Origin: an uncultured Sulfitobacter sp.
GTDB lineage: Bacteria > Pseudomonadota > Alphaproteobacteria > Rhodobacterales > Rhodobacteraceae
Length of the DNA stretch: 64,000 nt
Reading direction: 5' to 3'
Assembly (NCBI GenBank): GCA_937138475.1
Contig: CAKZPD010000021.1
Coordinates: forward strand, 1-64,000
The notes below the pieces were generated by a model. The model ran no database searches. It was given only the letters and a program-made list of their open reading frames with translations, and had not been told where the DNA came from. Below, in pieces: positions 36,170-45,394 of this stretch. Every line of letters begins with the position of its first letter. Within the stretch, counting starts at the first letter, position 1. Position numbers and translations under genes: made by a program.

Positions 36170-37975
36170 TCAATCATTTGCCTTTCGCTTTACATAGGTT
36201 CCCGGCGCATCGCACAGCGTCGCCTGCCCCGAATCGCCGGGCACCCGCGCCGGAACCTGCACCCCGGATCGGTTGCGCAGCCACTTTTCCCAGCGCGGCC
36301 ACCATGACCCTTGGCTAAAGCTGGCCTCTTGGCGCCAGTCGTTGAAATCAAGCTGAAGATCGTCATTGGTATAATGGCCGTACTTATTCTTGCTGGGCGG
36401 ATTCACGATCCCGGCAATATGGCCCGATTGGGTCAGGATAAACTGCTTTTCCTTGGCGCCCATTTGCTGGACCCCGCGATAGCAATCCTTCCATGCGGCA
36501 ATATGATCGGTTTCGCAGGCAATGGCGCAAAGGGGCACATCCACATCGCCAAGGTTCAGCCGATGTCCCAACAGTTCAATCGTGCCCTTGGCCAGTGTAT
36601 TTTCCTGACACAGGCCGCGCAGATATTGCACGACCATCTTGGCCGGAAGGTTTGCGCCATCGCCGTTCCAATACAGCAGGTCAAAAGCCGGCGGCGTTTC
36701 CCCCATCATATAGCTTTTGATCGCCGGGCCATACACCAGATCATTTGATCGCAAAAAGGAAAAGGTCCGCGCCATGATCATTGACGGCAATATCCCCTTT
36801 TCTGCCACCTCGGCCTCGACTCCATCAATAAAGTCATTGGTCAAGAACGGTGCGAATTCGCCCTGGTCTGAAAAATCTGTCAGCGCGGTAAAGAAGGTGG
36901 CCGATTTGATCGACGTATCTTTGCGCTGTTTCAACAGCGACAGCGTCAGCGCCAAGGTGGTCCCGGCGATACAATAGCCGGTCACATTGACCTTTTCCTC
37001 GTGGGTGATTGCCTTGACCTGTGCGATCGCCTCAAGATAGCCCTCTTGGATATAATCCTCCATCCCGACGTCGCGCAGGCTGGCATCGGGATTGACCCAA
37101 GACACAATAAACAAAGTATAGCCTTGATCGGTGATCCATTTGACAAGGCTGTTTTGCGCCTTGAGATCCAGAATATAAAATTTATTGATCCAAGGCGGAA
37201 AGATGATCAGCGGCGTCTTGAACACCGTGTCGGTGGTGGGCGTGTATTGGATCAGCTCCATCAGACGGTTGCGAAACACCACCTTGCCGGGGGTTGTGCC
37301 GATATTGCCGCCGATTTCGAATGCTTTGTCATCGGCCAGTTTGACCACCAGCTCTCCGTTGCCGGCTTCAAGATCCTTGATCAGGTTCTCAAGCCCCTGC
37401 ACCAGGCTTTGACCTTCGGTTTCAATCGCCCGCTCAATCGCATCTGGATTGGTGGCCAGAAAGTTCGTCGGCGCCATCATGTCGATGATCTGCCGGGTGA
37501 AATAGGCCAAACGGCCCTTTTCGGTTTCATCCATATCCGTGACATCATCAACGGCCTGCCGCAGCGCCTGCGCATTGATCAGATATTGCTGTTTTACAAA
37601 GTTGAAATAGGGATGGCTGTCCCACAAGGGATTGGAAAACCGCCGATCCTTGGGGCTGGCATCCTCGGGCGCGGCCATCCCCTTGGCGGTCAGGGCGTGC
37701 TGCGCTGCGACAAAATGCTTCATCGTTTCGGACCAATAGGCCATCTGATGTTCGAAAACCTTGGCCGGATTATGCGCCGCTTCGGCCCAATACGACTGAA
37801 TAGCCTTGCCAAACAAGGTTCCGTCAGGCCCATCCAGCGCTTTGTTGTGCCCTTGGTGGTGGGCCATAACATTCTGCAAGCGCGCGGTCAGTTCTTCAAC
37901 TTTTTTAAGATTTTCAGTAAATTTACCCAGCATTTCATCGCCAGGCAGGTCAATATCTTTGGTTTTTGTTGTCAT
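36170..37975 (-). CDS. phaC: Class I poly(3-hydroxyalkanoate) synthase
   Basis: A 601-residue PHA polymerase using (R)-3-hydroxyacyl-CoA. The lipase-like box is VTGYCIAGTTLA with the catalytic Cys335; the partner residues are Asp490 (ACETDHIAAWKD) and His519 (QSGHIAGIVNPPSKNKYGHY). The N-terminal region (residues 1-170) is that of PhaC_N. Length is normal for class I. It is divergent from phaZ across about 100 bases, where TGC-rich sequence (TGCACCTGCAGC at about 37998) may be a weak PhaR site. phaA and phaB are not in the window. Confidence 0.96.
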   Translation of the reverse strand: MTTKTKDIDLPGDEMLGKFTENLKKVEELTARLQNVMAHHQGHNKALDGPDGTLFGKAIQSYWAEAAHNPAKVFEHQMAYWSETMKHFVAAQHALTAKGMAAPEDASPKDRRFSNPLWDSHPYFNFVKQQYLINAQALRQAVDDVTDMDETEKGRLAYFTRQIIDMMAPTNFLATNPDAIERAIETEGQSLVQGLENLIKDLEAGNGELVVKLADDKAFEIGGNIGTTPGKVVFRNRLMELIQYTPTTDTVFKTPLIIFPPWINKFYILDLKAQNSLVKWITDQGYTLFIVSWVNPDASLRDVGMEDYIQEGYLEAIAQVKAITHEEKVNVTGYCIAGTTLALTLSLLKQRKDTSIKSATFFTALTDFSDQGEFAPFLTNDFIDGVEAEVAEKGILPSMIMARTFSFLRSNDLVYGPAIKSYMMGETPPAFDLLYWNGDGANLPAKMVVQYLRGLCQENTLAKGTIELLGHRLNLGDVDVPLCAIACETDHIAAWKDCYRGVQQMGAKEKQFILTQSGHIAGIVNPPSKNKYGHYTNDDLQLDFNDWRQEASFSQGSWWPRWEKWLRNRSGVQVPARVPGDSGQATLCDAPGTYVKRKAND

Positions 37976-38074
37976 ATTAATAAATCCCGCCTATGTTTGC
38001 ACCTGCAGCATAATGATGTCTTGCCGGCAAAAACGCAAATCGCCACCGCTTCGACATCTTGAGGAGAGCTTAAA

Positions 38075-39337
38075 ATGCGATTCATGGCAACTTACGATCT
38101 GATGGAAACGATGCGGAACACCAACCAATGGCTTGGGGCAACAGCCCGGGCATTGGGGGCATATCCGGCTGTGTCACTGCTGCCCAATCCGGCGATGGAA
38201 TGGATGAAAGCCTGGGGCGAGGTCACCGAGCGCAGCTTTGAGCGGATGGTCGCCAAGCCTGATTGGAACTTTCCCCCCGTGGTCAGCCGCGATGGCCGCG
38301 ACCAATTGGTCAGCGCCAAAATCATCATCCAGCGCGATTTTGGCGATCTGGTCCGCTTTGTCGTGCCGGGACGCAGGCTGCCGAAACGCAAGGTGCTGTT
38401 GATCGCGCCAATGTCCGGACACTATGCGACTTTGCTGCGCTCCACTGTGATCAGCCTGTTGCCCGATGCAGATCTCTACATCACCGATTGGCACAACGCC
38501 CGCGACATCCCGGTCAGCGCTGGGAAATTCGATGTCGAAGATTATACCCTTTATCTTGCGGATTTCATGAAAGAACTGGGGCCCGACACCCATGTTATTG
38601 CCGTCTGCCAGCCGGCGCCACTGACCTTGGCCGCCACCGCATATTTGGCCGAACAAGACCCCAGCGCGCAACCGCGCAGCCTGACCTTGATTGGCGGGCC
38701 GATCGACCCAAGCGCCGCCCCGACCGAGGTCACGGATTTCGGCCATCGCGTCACCATGGGCCAATTGGAAGAGCTGATGATTCAGCGCGTGGGTTACAAA
38801 TACGCCGGCGTTGGCCGCATGGTTTACCCCGGTTTGTTGCAGCTTAGCTCGTTCATCACGATGAACGCTGACAAACATATCAAAGCGTTTCAGGATCAAA
38901 TCGCCCGTGTCGCCAAGGGCGAAGCGGCCGAACATGACAAACACAACCGCTTTTATGACGAATATCTTGCGGTCATGGACATGACGGCAGAATTTTATCT
39001 GTCCACCGTCGAGCGGATCTTCAAAAACAATGAGATCGGGCGAAATTGCTTTACCATCAAGGGCAAACCCGTGGACATTGGCAAGATCACGACCGTTGCG
39101 GTCAAAACCGTCGAAGGGTCAAACGATGACATATCGGCACCGGGTCAATGCGTTGCCGCGCTGGATTTATGCACCGGCCTGCCCGACAGCAAAAAGGCCA
39201 GCCACCTGGAAGACGGCGCCGGGCATTATGGCATTTTTGCCGGGAAAAGCTGGCGCAACAACATTCGCCCGCTGGTGCTGGATTTCATTGACGCCAACAG
39301 CCCGGCACCGGAACCTGCTGCCAAGGCGGCCTCATAA
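38075..39337 (+). CDS. phaZ: Intracellular PHA depolymerase
   Basis: A 420-residue intracellular polyhydroxybutyrate depolymerase that mobilises granules. It opens MRFMATYDLMETMRNTNQWL; the nucleophile is a Cys, seen as Cys178 in HVIAVCQPAPLTLAATA, as in PhaZ1 of Cupriavidus. The C-terminal part includes SKKASHLEDGAGHYGIFAGK, with the probable catalytic His. The start at 38075 is preferred because AGGAGAG lies eight bases before it; an ATG at 38084 is a shorter alternative. Back-to-back with phaC, so synthesis and breakdown share one regulatory region. Confidence 0.93.
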   Translation: MRFMATYDLMETMRNTNQWLGATARALGAYPAVSLLPNPAMEWMKAWGEVTERSFERMVAKPDWNFPPVVSRDGRDQLVSAKIIIQRDFGDLVRFVVPGRRLPKRKVLLIAPMSGHYATLLRSTVISLLPDADLYITDWHNARDIPVSAGKFDVEDYTLYLADFMKELGPDTHVIAVCQPAPLTLAATAYLAEQDPSAQPRSLTLIGGPIDPSAAPTEVTDFGHRVTMGQLEELMIQRVGYKYAGVGRMVYPGLLQLSSFITMNADKHIKAFQDQIARVAKGEAAEHDKHNRFYDEYLAVMDMTAEFYLSTVERIFKNNEIGRNCFTIKGKPVDIGKITTVAVKTVEGSNDDISAPGQCVAALDLCTGLPDSKKASHLEDGAGHYGIFAGKSWRNNIRPLVLDFIDANSPAPEPAAKAAS

Positions 39338-39342
39338 CGCAG

Positions 39343-40035
39343 CTATTCCAACCACGCGCGCAGCGCGGCAAGTGTCTCGTCGGGTTGTTCCAGACAAGGC
39401 AGGTGGCCCGACTGTTCAAGCACCACCAACCGAGAATCGGGCAAAAGATCGGCCATCATCTGGTGCCGCTCAACCGGGCAAAGCGCGTCATATTTTCCGC
39501 ACAGCACCAAGGCCGGAACCTTGCACGCCCGCAGGGTTTCGGTTTGGTCTGGCCGGGTGATCAGCGCGTTGGATTGACGCAAGAACACCTGGGGGCCAAG
39601 GGTCTGGGCCATATCAAGCACCAGCCTTAGCACCTCTTGCTGCTGCATGCCGGGCGCCAGATAATTTGGCTTCATCTCATCGCGCATGACCTGTGTCAGA
39701 CGGCCGGCGCGGACGGCCTCCATTTGCGGCAGGCGCGCCGCCGAAACGGCCGGTTTTTCCGCCAACGGATTGGTGTCCATCAACGCCAGCCGACTGACAC
39801 GCCCCGGCGCCTGGCGCAGCAGCTCCATCGCGACGATGCCGCCCATGCTGAGCCCGGCCAAAGCAAAGCGCGGCGGCAATTGTCCCAACAGATCGGCGGC
39901 GATACGCTCAACGCTGTCGGCGCCGCCGATGGGCGCCGCAATCACCGTGCGCCCGGCAGATAGCGCGGCGATCTGTGGCGCAAACAGCCGTGCGTCACAC
40001 ATCATTCCCGGCAGAAAAACCACTGGATCGTTCAT
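39343..40035 (-). CDS. Alpha/beta-fold hydrolase
   Basis: A 230-residue single-domain hydrolase with nucleophile Ser63 in AGLSMGGIVAME, the acid in LCGKYDALCPVERH and the His in QSGHLPCLEQPDET. No lid of unusual size. The substrate is unknown; relatives are esterases, lactonases or MenH-like. It is the last of a run of four same-strand genes (41875 back to 39343) and is convergent with phaZ with a five-base gap. Confidence 0.88.
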   Translation of the reverse strand: MNDPVVFLPGMMCDARLFAPQIAALSAGRTVIAAPIGGADSVERIAADLLGQLPPRFALAGLSMGGIVAMELLRQAPGRVSRLALMDTNPLAEKPAVSAARLPQMEAVRAGRLTQVMRDEMKPNYLAPGMQQQEVLRLVLDMAQTLGPQVFLRQSNALITRPDQTETLRACKVPALVLCGKYDALCPVERHQMMADLLPDSRLVVLEQSGHLPCLEQPDETLAALRAWLE

Positions 40036-40062
40036 ATCGCCCCCCTGTTGCGTTTCCCGCTT

Positions 40063-40695
40063 TTAACCAAGGCGCAAGCCACGCAAAACCGGAAAATCGC
40101 CATAGCGGCGACGCCGGGTTGCCAGGTCTTCTTGCGGCGTGTCCCCGGCCTTGAGCAAAGCCCCCCTGGGCGCCACATAGCTTGAGATCATTCGAAGCGG
40201 TTGCGGGCGCCATGCCAGGTTCAGCGCAGCCAGTTTGGGAAAGAACCACATCTCGGAATAGGGCAGATGATCGTGCAACCACCAGGCCAAATCACGCCAA
40301 TCACGACCCTGCGCATATTGATCCGCGAACCAGGGAATCGCCAGCGACGTTCCGGCGATCGCCTGATCGCCCGCGCCACGATCCCAGATGTGACATTCCA
40401 ACGGGTGATCATTGCGCGCGCAGTTCAGTTTGTTCTGATTCCCAAACTGGTTCAAACGCGCAGAGCGATAGCCCGACCGGATGGCCAGCCGGCCAAAGGT
40501 TTCCTGAAGCGGGTCCAGCAAAGCCCGACACAGCTTGGACCCGTTTTCGATCGCCAGGTCCGGATTTTCGGGAATATTGGGAATGCGGTGCAGGTTGCCG
40601 ATTTCAGAATACAAAAAATCGCGCATGAAGAAATGTTCAGACAGCCGCACCCTGCCAAGGTTCTCAAGACCGCGCATGCTGGCAGGCGGGCGCAT
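40063..40695 (-). CDS. Degenerate peptidase M15-like protein
   Basis: A 210-residue protein with the scaffold of the M15 D-Ala-D-Ala peptidase group: RLSEHFFMRDFLYSEIG near the N terminus, then LCRALLDPLQETFGRLAIRS and GYRSARLNQFGN. The zinc site is not intact: where SxHxxGxAxD is expected there is ECHIWDRGAGDQ (one residue too long), and ExWH is replaced by SEMWFF. No signal peptide. So it may be a non-catalytic binding protein or an enzyme with a changed site. Its ATG shares its first base with the stop of the upstream VOC gene. Function unknown. Confidence 0.6.
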   Translation of the reverse strand: MRPPASMRGLENLGRVRLSEHFFMRDFLYSEIGNLHRIPNIPENPDLAIENGSKLCRALLDPLQETFGRLAIRSGYRSARLNQFGNQNKLNCARNDHPLECHIWDRGAGDQAIAGTSLAIPWFADQYAQGRDWRDLAWWLHDHLPYSEMWFFPKLAALNLAWRPQPLRMISSYVAPRGALLKAGDTPQEDLATRRRRYGDFPVLRGLRLG

Positions 40696-41135
40696 CAGTC
40701 GGCACCATCATAGCCGTTCCAACGAAAGGCGCCATTATCAGCCAAAGGTGAAAACGGATTATGCGCAATTTCCCAAATGTGCCCCTCGGGATCTGCAAAA
40801 TACCCGTGATGGCCGCCCCAGAACACGTCCGATGCGGGCTTTAGGATGGTGGCACCAGCGGCCTTGGCGCGGGCCAACAGAGGCGCGACCTGGGATTTCT
40901 CGCGCAGATTATGCGCCAAAGTCAGCGCGCCGTGGCCAAGATGCGCGGGATCGATGCCGATATCCTCGGCCAGCTTGTCCAACGGAAACAAACCCAGGGT
41001 CTGGCTGATCAGATCATAGGCGATCACCCCATCCGGGCTTGGGGTTCGTTGCCAGCCAAGCGCGTCATAAAAGCGGGCAAGCCGGTCCATATCTTTGGCG
41101 CCAAGGGTGATCAAACTGATGCGCTGTTCCATCAT
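40695..41135 (-). CDS. VOC/glyoxalase-fold protein
   Basis: A 146-residue vicinal-oxygen-chelate protein with two beta-alpha-beta-beta-beta modules: ISLITLGAKDMDRLARFYDA at the start and GYFADPEGHIWEIAHNPFSP at the end. The metal ligands His and Glu appear in the second module. The reaction cannot be told from sequence; glyoxalase, dioxygenase or binding roles are all possible. The start at 41135 has a perfect AGGAGG seven bases upstream and overlaps the stop of the upstream hydrolase. Confidence 0.88.
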   Translation of the reverse strand: MMEQRISLITLGAKDMDRLARFYDALGWQRTPSPDGVIAYDLISQTLGLFPLDKLAEDIGIDPAHLGHGALTLAHNLREKSQVAPLLARAKAAGATILKPASDVFWGGHHGYFADPEGHIWEIAHNPFSPLADNGAFRWNGYDGAD

Positions 41136-41875
41136 GGGCTGACCTCCTTTACCGCGGCCTCGATCAGGCCAAGGCAGGGGCCGTCCGAAAACCGGTGATC
41201 GGCGTCTTTGACAAGCAAAAGCCGCATGTCCGGGCTGGTGGCATGACCCAGCAATCGCAGCGCGGTTTGGCTGCTGACCGCGGTGTCGCTGGTGCCTTGC
41301 AACAAGCGCACCGGAAACGGAAGCGCCAGCGGGCTGCGCAAGATCAAATGCCGCCGGCCGTCTTCGATCATGCGGCGGGTGACGATATATGGCTCCATAT
41401 AGTCTGACGGCAGCTCAACAAAGCCGTGTTCATCCAACGCCTTTTTCTGGGCCGGGGTAAATTGCGCCCAATAGCCGTCTTCCGTGAAATCCGGGGCGGC
41501 GGCAATTGTCACCAAACCAGCAATGCGTTCGGGAATACGGCGTGCCAGCAACAGGGCCTGCCACCCCCCCATGGACGAGCCGACAGGAACGATCGGCCCC
41601 GATGTCAGCGCGTGGATGGCTTCAAAGCTGTCCTCGGCCCAATCCCCGATGGCCCCGTCTTCGAACCGCCCAGATGATTGCCCATGCCCAGAATAATCGA
41701 ACCTAAGAAACTGGCGACCGCTGGCCTTGGCCCAGGCCTCAAGGTGCAGCGCCTTGGTCCCTTCCATGTCGGATTTCAACCCGCCCAGAAACACCACACA
41801 GGGGCCATCCCCTTCCGTCAGGTGATAAGCGATCCGCCGCCCTTGCGGTGTGGTCAGAAAATTCGGCTGTGTCAT
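41132..41875 (-). CDS. Alpha/beta hydrolase (ABHD10-like)
   Basis: A 247-residue serine hydrolase. Motifs: VVFLGGLKSDMEGTKALHLE (oxyanion region), RFDYSGHGQSSGRF, the nucleophile Ser in VPVGSSMGGWQALLLA, LLQGTSDTAVSS with the acid, and KDADHRFSDGPC with the His. Its pattern is like the mitochondrial ABHD10 group of esterases/depalmitoylases. The start at 41875 has GGAGCG upstream. It is first in the four-gene run and overlaps the VOC gene by four bases. Confidence 0.88.
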   Translation of the reverse strand: MTQPNFLTTPQGRRIAYHLTEGDGPCVVFLGGLKSDMEGTKALHLEAWAKASGRQFLRFDYSGHGQSSGRFEDGAIGDWAEDSFEAIHALTSGPIVPVGSSMGGWQALLLARRIPERIAGLVTIAAAPDFTEDGYWAQFTPAQKKALDEHGFVELPSDYMEPYIVTRRMIEDGRRHLILRSPLALPFPVRLLQGTSDTAVSSQTALRLLGHATSPDMRLLLVKDADHRFSDGPCLGLIEAAVKEVSP

Positions 41876-42040
41876 TTTCGCTCCGATCTTTTTGCTCAGC
41901 ATAGGGTGCCAAGCAAGGGGGGTAAAACCTATTTTGACGGATGATTTTTCCCTTCTACATCCTTGACTTGCCATGCGCAGCGCGCCAAAGAGAGGGCACA
42001 TTCACCCGCAACCGGGCGTCTCGTAGGCGCCAAACCGACG

Positions 42041-42045
42041 AGGAG
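42041..42045 (+). promoter_or_regulatory. Ribosome binding site deciding the thrS start
   Basis: AGGAG six bases before ATG 42052; upstream in-frame codons back to 41941 have no such site. Confidence 0.75.
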
Positions 42046-42051
42046 CGCCAA

Positions 42052-44001
42052 ATGGCCCAGATCTCTCTCACTTTTCCCGATGGTTCCGTTCGCAACTTCG
42101 ACGCCGGTGTAACCGCCGCGGATGTCGCGCATGGCATTTCCACTTCGCTTGGCAAAAAAGCCATCAGCGCCACGGTCAATGGCAGCCATTTTGACCTTGC
42201 CTGGCCGATTGAAACCGATGCCACCATCGCCATTCACACCATGAATGACGAAGATCAGGCCAATGAGCTGGTCCGCCACGATCTGGCACATATCATGGCC
42301 CGCGCGGTGCAGGAAATCTGGCCCGACACCAAGGTGACGATCGGGCCGGTCATCAAGGACGGCTGGTATTACGATTTTGACCGCGCTGAGCCATTCACCC
42401 CCGAAGACCTGGGGCTGATCGAGAAAAAGATGAAGGAAATCATCAACAAACGCGATCCCGTCCGCACCGAGGTCTGGGATCGGGCGCGGGCGATCAAACA
42501 TTACCAAGACCTGGATGAGCCATATAAAGTCGAGCTGATCGAGGCCATCCCCGGCGACGAACCCCTGCGCATGTATTGGCACGGCGATTGGCAGGATCTG
42601 TGCCGTGGGCCGCATCTGCAACACACCGGACAGGTGCCGGGCGATGCCTTCAAGCTGATGTCGATCGCCGGGGCCTATTGGCGCGGCGACAGCAATCGCG
42701 CCATGCTGCAACGCATTTACGGCGTGGCTTTCACCGGCAAGGAAAAGCTGCGCAACCACCTGAATATGCTGGAAGAAGCCGCCAAGCGCGATCACCGCAA
42801 ACTGGGCCGCGAGATGGATCTTTTCCACATGCAGGAAGAGGCCCCCGGCCAGGTCTTTTGGCACCCGAACGGTTGGACGGTTTACACCACCTTGCAAGAT
42901 TACATGCGCCGCCGCCAGCGCGCCGGTGGATATGTCGAGGTCAACACCCCCCAGGTCGTCGACCGCAAGCTTTGGGAAGCATCGGGCCATTGGGACAAAT
43001 ACCAGGAAAACATGTTCATCGTCGAAGTCGATGAAGAGCACGCCCGCGAAAAGGCCGTAAACGCCCTCAAACCGATGAACTGCCCCTGCCATGTGCAGAT
43101 TTTCAATCATGGCCTCAAATCCTATCGGGATCTGCCCCTTCGTATGGCCGAATTCGGAAGCTGCAACCGCTATGAGCCATCCGGGGCGCTGCACGGTATC
43201 ATGCGGGTTCGGGGCTTTACCCAGGATGATGGGCATATTTTCTGCCGCGAGGACCAGATCGAAAGCGAAACCGCCGTTTATATCGACTTCCTTTCGAATA
43301 TTTATCGCGACCTTGGGTTCGAAAACTTCAAGGTGAAATTCTCGGACCGCCCTGAAACCCGCGCCGGTTCGGACGAGGTTTGGGACAAGGCCGAAACCGC
43401 GCTGTTGTCGGCAACCCGCAAGGCCGGGATCGAACCCGAGCTAAATCCAGGCGAAGGCGCATTCTACGGCCCCAAGCTGGAATTTGTGCTGACCGATGCC
43501 ATCGGCCGCGATTGGCAGTGCGGCACCCACCAGGTGGATTTTGTCCTGCCCGAACGTCTTGACGCCAGCTATATCGGCGCGGATGGGGGCAAACACCGCC
43601 CGGTCATGCTGCACCGCGCCACTTTGGGGTCATTTGAGCGATTCATCGGAATTTTGATCGAAGAACACGCCGGCAAGCTGCCGTTCTGGCTGGCCCCGCG
43701 GCAGGTGGTTGTGGCGTCGATCATTTCCGATGCGGATGATTATGTTCACGAAGTGGTCGCCGCGCTCAAGGCCGCAGGCGTGCGCGCCGAGGCAGACACC
43801 CGCAACGAAAAGATCAATTACAAGGTGCGCGAACATTCCGTCGGCAAGGTGCCGGTTATCTTGGCCGTCGGCGCCCGCGAAGTAGAAGAGCGCACCGTGA
43901 CGCTGCGCAAGCTGGGCGAAAAACAGACTTCGGTCGCGGTCCTTGCAGATGTGATCGCAACGCTTGGGCGCGACGCAACGCCGCCCGATTTGTTGCAATA
44001 A
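42052..44001 (+). CDS. thrS: Threonyl-tRNA synthetase
   Basis: A 649-residue class II synthetase. The N-terminal TGS domain ([16 protein letters not shown] onward, residues 1-60) is followed by the editing domain (about 65-240), the catalytic core and the anticodon-binding domain. The zinc-binding Cys and His residues appear in [26 protein letters not shown] and [15 protein letters not shown]. Full length. It is followed by a hairpin and then the bufferin operon on the same strand. Confidence 0.97.
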   Translation: MAQISLTFPDGSVRNFDAGVTAADVAHGISTSLGKKAISATVNGSHFDLAWPIETDATIAIHTMNDEDQANELVRHDLAHIMARAVQEIWPDTKVTIGPVIKDGWYYDFDRAEPFTPEDLGLIEKKMKEIINKRDPVRTEVWDRARAIKHYQDLDEPYKVELIEAIPGDEPLRMYWHGDWQDLCRGPHLQHTGQVPGDAFKLMSIAGAYWRGDSNRAMLQRIYGVAFTGKEKLRNHLNMLEEAAKRDHRKLGREMDLFHMQEEAPGQVFWHPNGWTVYTTLQDYMRRRQRAGGYVEVNTPQVVDRKLWEASGHWDKYQENMFIVEVDEEHAREKAVNALKPMNCPCHVQIFNHGLKSYRDLPLRMAEFGSCNRYEPSGALHGIMRVRGFTQDDGHIFCREDQIESETAVYIDFLSNIYRDLGFENFKVKFSDRPETRAGSDEVWDKAETALLSATRKAGIEPELNPGEGAFYGPKLEFVLTDAIGRDWQCGTHQVDFVLPERLDASYIGADGGKHRPVMLHRATLGSFERFIGILIEEHAGKLPFWLAPRQVVVASIISDADDYVHEVVAALKAAGVRAEADTRNEKINYKVREHSVGKVPVILAVGAREVEERTVTLRKLGEKQTSVAVLADVIATLGRDATPPDLLQ

Positions 44002-44019
44002 CGCCCCATGTGCCTGCCG

Positions 44020-44045
44020 TTCGGGCCATAAATCCGGCCCGAATT
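44020..44045 (+). terminator. Terminator-like hairpin after thrS
   Basis: Perfect stem TTCGGGCC/GGCCCGAA (44020-44027 and 44036-44043), 8-base loop, then TT. The U-tract is short, so termination may be partial. Confidence 0.55.
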
Positions 44046-44136
44046 GTAACAATGCGCCAAACTTTGCCCAAGTTTTCTAACGCACGCGTGACACACATCG
44101 ACGTGACTGGCGCGTGGCGCGATTTCCGCGCTAGGG

Positions 44137-44164
44137 TGACGTCGTTAACACGTTTAACTATAAT
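44137..44164 (+). promoter_or_regulatory. Possible bufferin promoter with overlapping inverted repeat
   Basis: TATAAT at 44159-44164 has GTGACG (44137-44142) 16 bases upstream. Between them lies the inverted repeat GTTAA-CACGT-TTAAC (44144-44158), placed where a repressor would block the polymerase. Farther up, GTAACA (44046-44051) loosely resembles an extracytoplasmic-sigma -35 element. Neither has been tested. Confidence 0.35.
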
Positions 44165-44179
44165 TAGGGAGAATTAAGG

Positions 44180-44482
44180 ATGTCGAATTCCATGAAGACC
44201 GTTGCCATAGCCGGAGCCGTAGCCGCTGCATTGTCAGGGGCGGTGACGCCCGCGCATGCGGCCTCAAAGGAAAAATGTTTTGGGGTGTCCTTGGCAGGAC
44301 AAAACGACTGTGCTGCCGGACCAGGCACCACCTGCGCAGGCACATCCGTCAAAGATTATCAGGGCAATGCCTGGAAATTGGTCGATGCGGGGACCTGCGC
44401 GGAAATTGATCTGCCGGCGATGGCCGATGGCACGGCACGGGAAGGATCGCTCGAAGCGCTTGAGCGTGACCTGCCTGCATAA
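44180..44482 (+). CDS. bufA1: Bufferin-type RiPP precursor (DUF2282)
   Basis: A 100-residue precursor of the BufA1/DUF2282 group. A Sec signal peptide (about residues 1-27, ending PAHA) is followed by a core with four conserved Cys: Cys33 in [11 protein letters not shown], Cys44 in QNDCAAGPG, Cys52 in TTCAGTS and Cys73 in DAGTCAEID, with [10 protein letters not shown] between. In Caulobacter the homologous peptides are modified on Cys by an MNIO enzyme, exported and bind copper. That the same happens here is inferred. The C-terminal 25 residues are acidic and hydrophilic. AAGG precedes the ATG at 44180; a second ATG (44192) would also leave a signal peptide. Confidence 0.93.
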   Translation: MSNSMKTVAIAGAVAAALSGAVTPAHAASKEKCFGVSLAGQNDCAAGPGTTCAGTSVKDYQGNAWKLVDAGTCAEIDLPAMADGTAREGSLEALERDLPA

Positions 44483-44495
44483 GCTTACACCACTG

Positions 44496-44523
44496 CCGGG
44501 GCGGCAACCGCCCCGGTCTTTCT
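44496..44523 (+). terminator. Strong hairpin between bufA1 and bufB1
   Basis: A perfect 9-base GC-rich stem CCGGGGCGG/CCGCCCCGG (44496-44504, 44508-44516) with loop CAA and a TCTTTCT tail. It lies 13 bases after the precursor stop. It could stop most transcripts so that the peptide outnumbers its enzyme. Confidence 0.85.
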
Positions 44524-44545
44524 CCTCAGTCACACGAGGAACGCA

Positions 44546-45394
44546 ATGCGCGATCAACACAAAGGTCTGCCCCTTGGCGCGGGCGTAGGGTTTAAACCTC
44601 AGCACTTTAACGAAATTACCCTCGATCCCGGCCCGGTCGATTGGCTGGAAATTCACGCGGAAAACTATATGGGGGCCGGTGGACGGCCCATCGCCCAGCT
44701 TGAGGCCCTGGCCGACCGTTTTGCAATTTCTGTGCATGGCGTCGGATTAAGCATCGGAGGCACGGCGGCCCTTGATCCCGCGCATCTGGCCCGATTGAAG
44801 CATCTTGTGGGTTGGCTAAAGCCGGCGCAATTCTCGGAACATCTGGCTTGGTCCACTCACGGGGCAGAGTTTTTGAATGATCTGCTGCCCTTGCCTTATA
44901 CTGATGCAACCTTGGCGCGGGTATGTGATCACATCAATTTGGTCCAGGACACGCTTGGCCTGAAGATGTTGCTTGAGAACCCGTCGAATTATCTGGCCTT
45001 TGCCGACAGCACCTGGCCCGAGCAAGATTTCCTTGCCGAAATCGCCCGGCGCACGGGCTGCGGATTGTTGTTGGATGTGAACAATGTCTTTGTCTCGGCG
45101 GTGAATATGGGCACCAGCGCCGATGAATATATTCGCGCCTTCCCCCTGGCCGAGGTTGGCGAAATCCATGTCGGTGGTCACGAAGAAGACAGCGATGAAC
45201 ACGGCGCGCCACTGCTGATCGACAGCCACGGCAAGGCGGTGATTGATCCGGTGTGGCGTCTGACCGCCCAAACGCTTGAGCGGGCCGGCCCCAAGCCCAT
45301 CTTGGTCGAATGGGACAATAACGTGCCTGATTGGGCCACATTGCGAGCCGAGGCGGGGCGGGCCGCGCAGCTTTTGCATTGGCAGCCGGCATGA
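44546..45394 (+). CDS. bufB1: MNIO-family (DUF692) peptide-modifying enzyme
   Basis: A 282-residue TIM-barrel, multinuclear non-heme iron oxidative enzyme. Likely metal ligands: His64 (ISVHGVGLSIGG), His99 (FSEHLAWST), Glu144 and Asn145 (LLENPSNYLAF), Asp177 (LLLDVNNVFVS), His208 and His212 (GEIHVGGHEED), and His228 (IDSHGKAVID). The family modifies Cys of precursors in methanobactin, TglHI and bufferin pathways. Preceded by the hairpin and GAGGAA ribosome site. It overlaps bufC1 by four bases, so enzyme and partner are made together. Confidence 0.95.
   Translation: MRDQHKGLPLGAGVGFKPQHFNEITLDPGPVDWLEIHAENYMGAGGRPIAQLEALADRFAISVHGVGLSIGGTAALDPAHLARLKHLVGWLKPAQFSEHLAWSTHGAEFLNDLLPLPYTDATLARVCDHINLVQDTLGLKMLLENPSNYLAFADSTWPEQDFLAEIARRTGCGLLLDVNNVFVSAVNMGTSADEYIRAFPLAEVGEIHVGGHEEDSDEHGAPLLIDSHGKAVIDPVWRLTAQTLERAGPKPILVEWDNNVPDWATLRAEAGRAAQLLHWQPA

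Noticed and set aside
40063..40695. Prophage endolysin remnant
   Set aside because: Other phage genes are absent, the codon use matches the neighbours, and the gene is coupled to non-phage genes.
41929..43236. 435-codon minus-strand open frame opposite thrS
   Set aside because: Shadow of the thrS coding strand with no domain; thrS is unambiguous.
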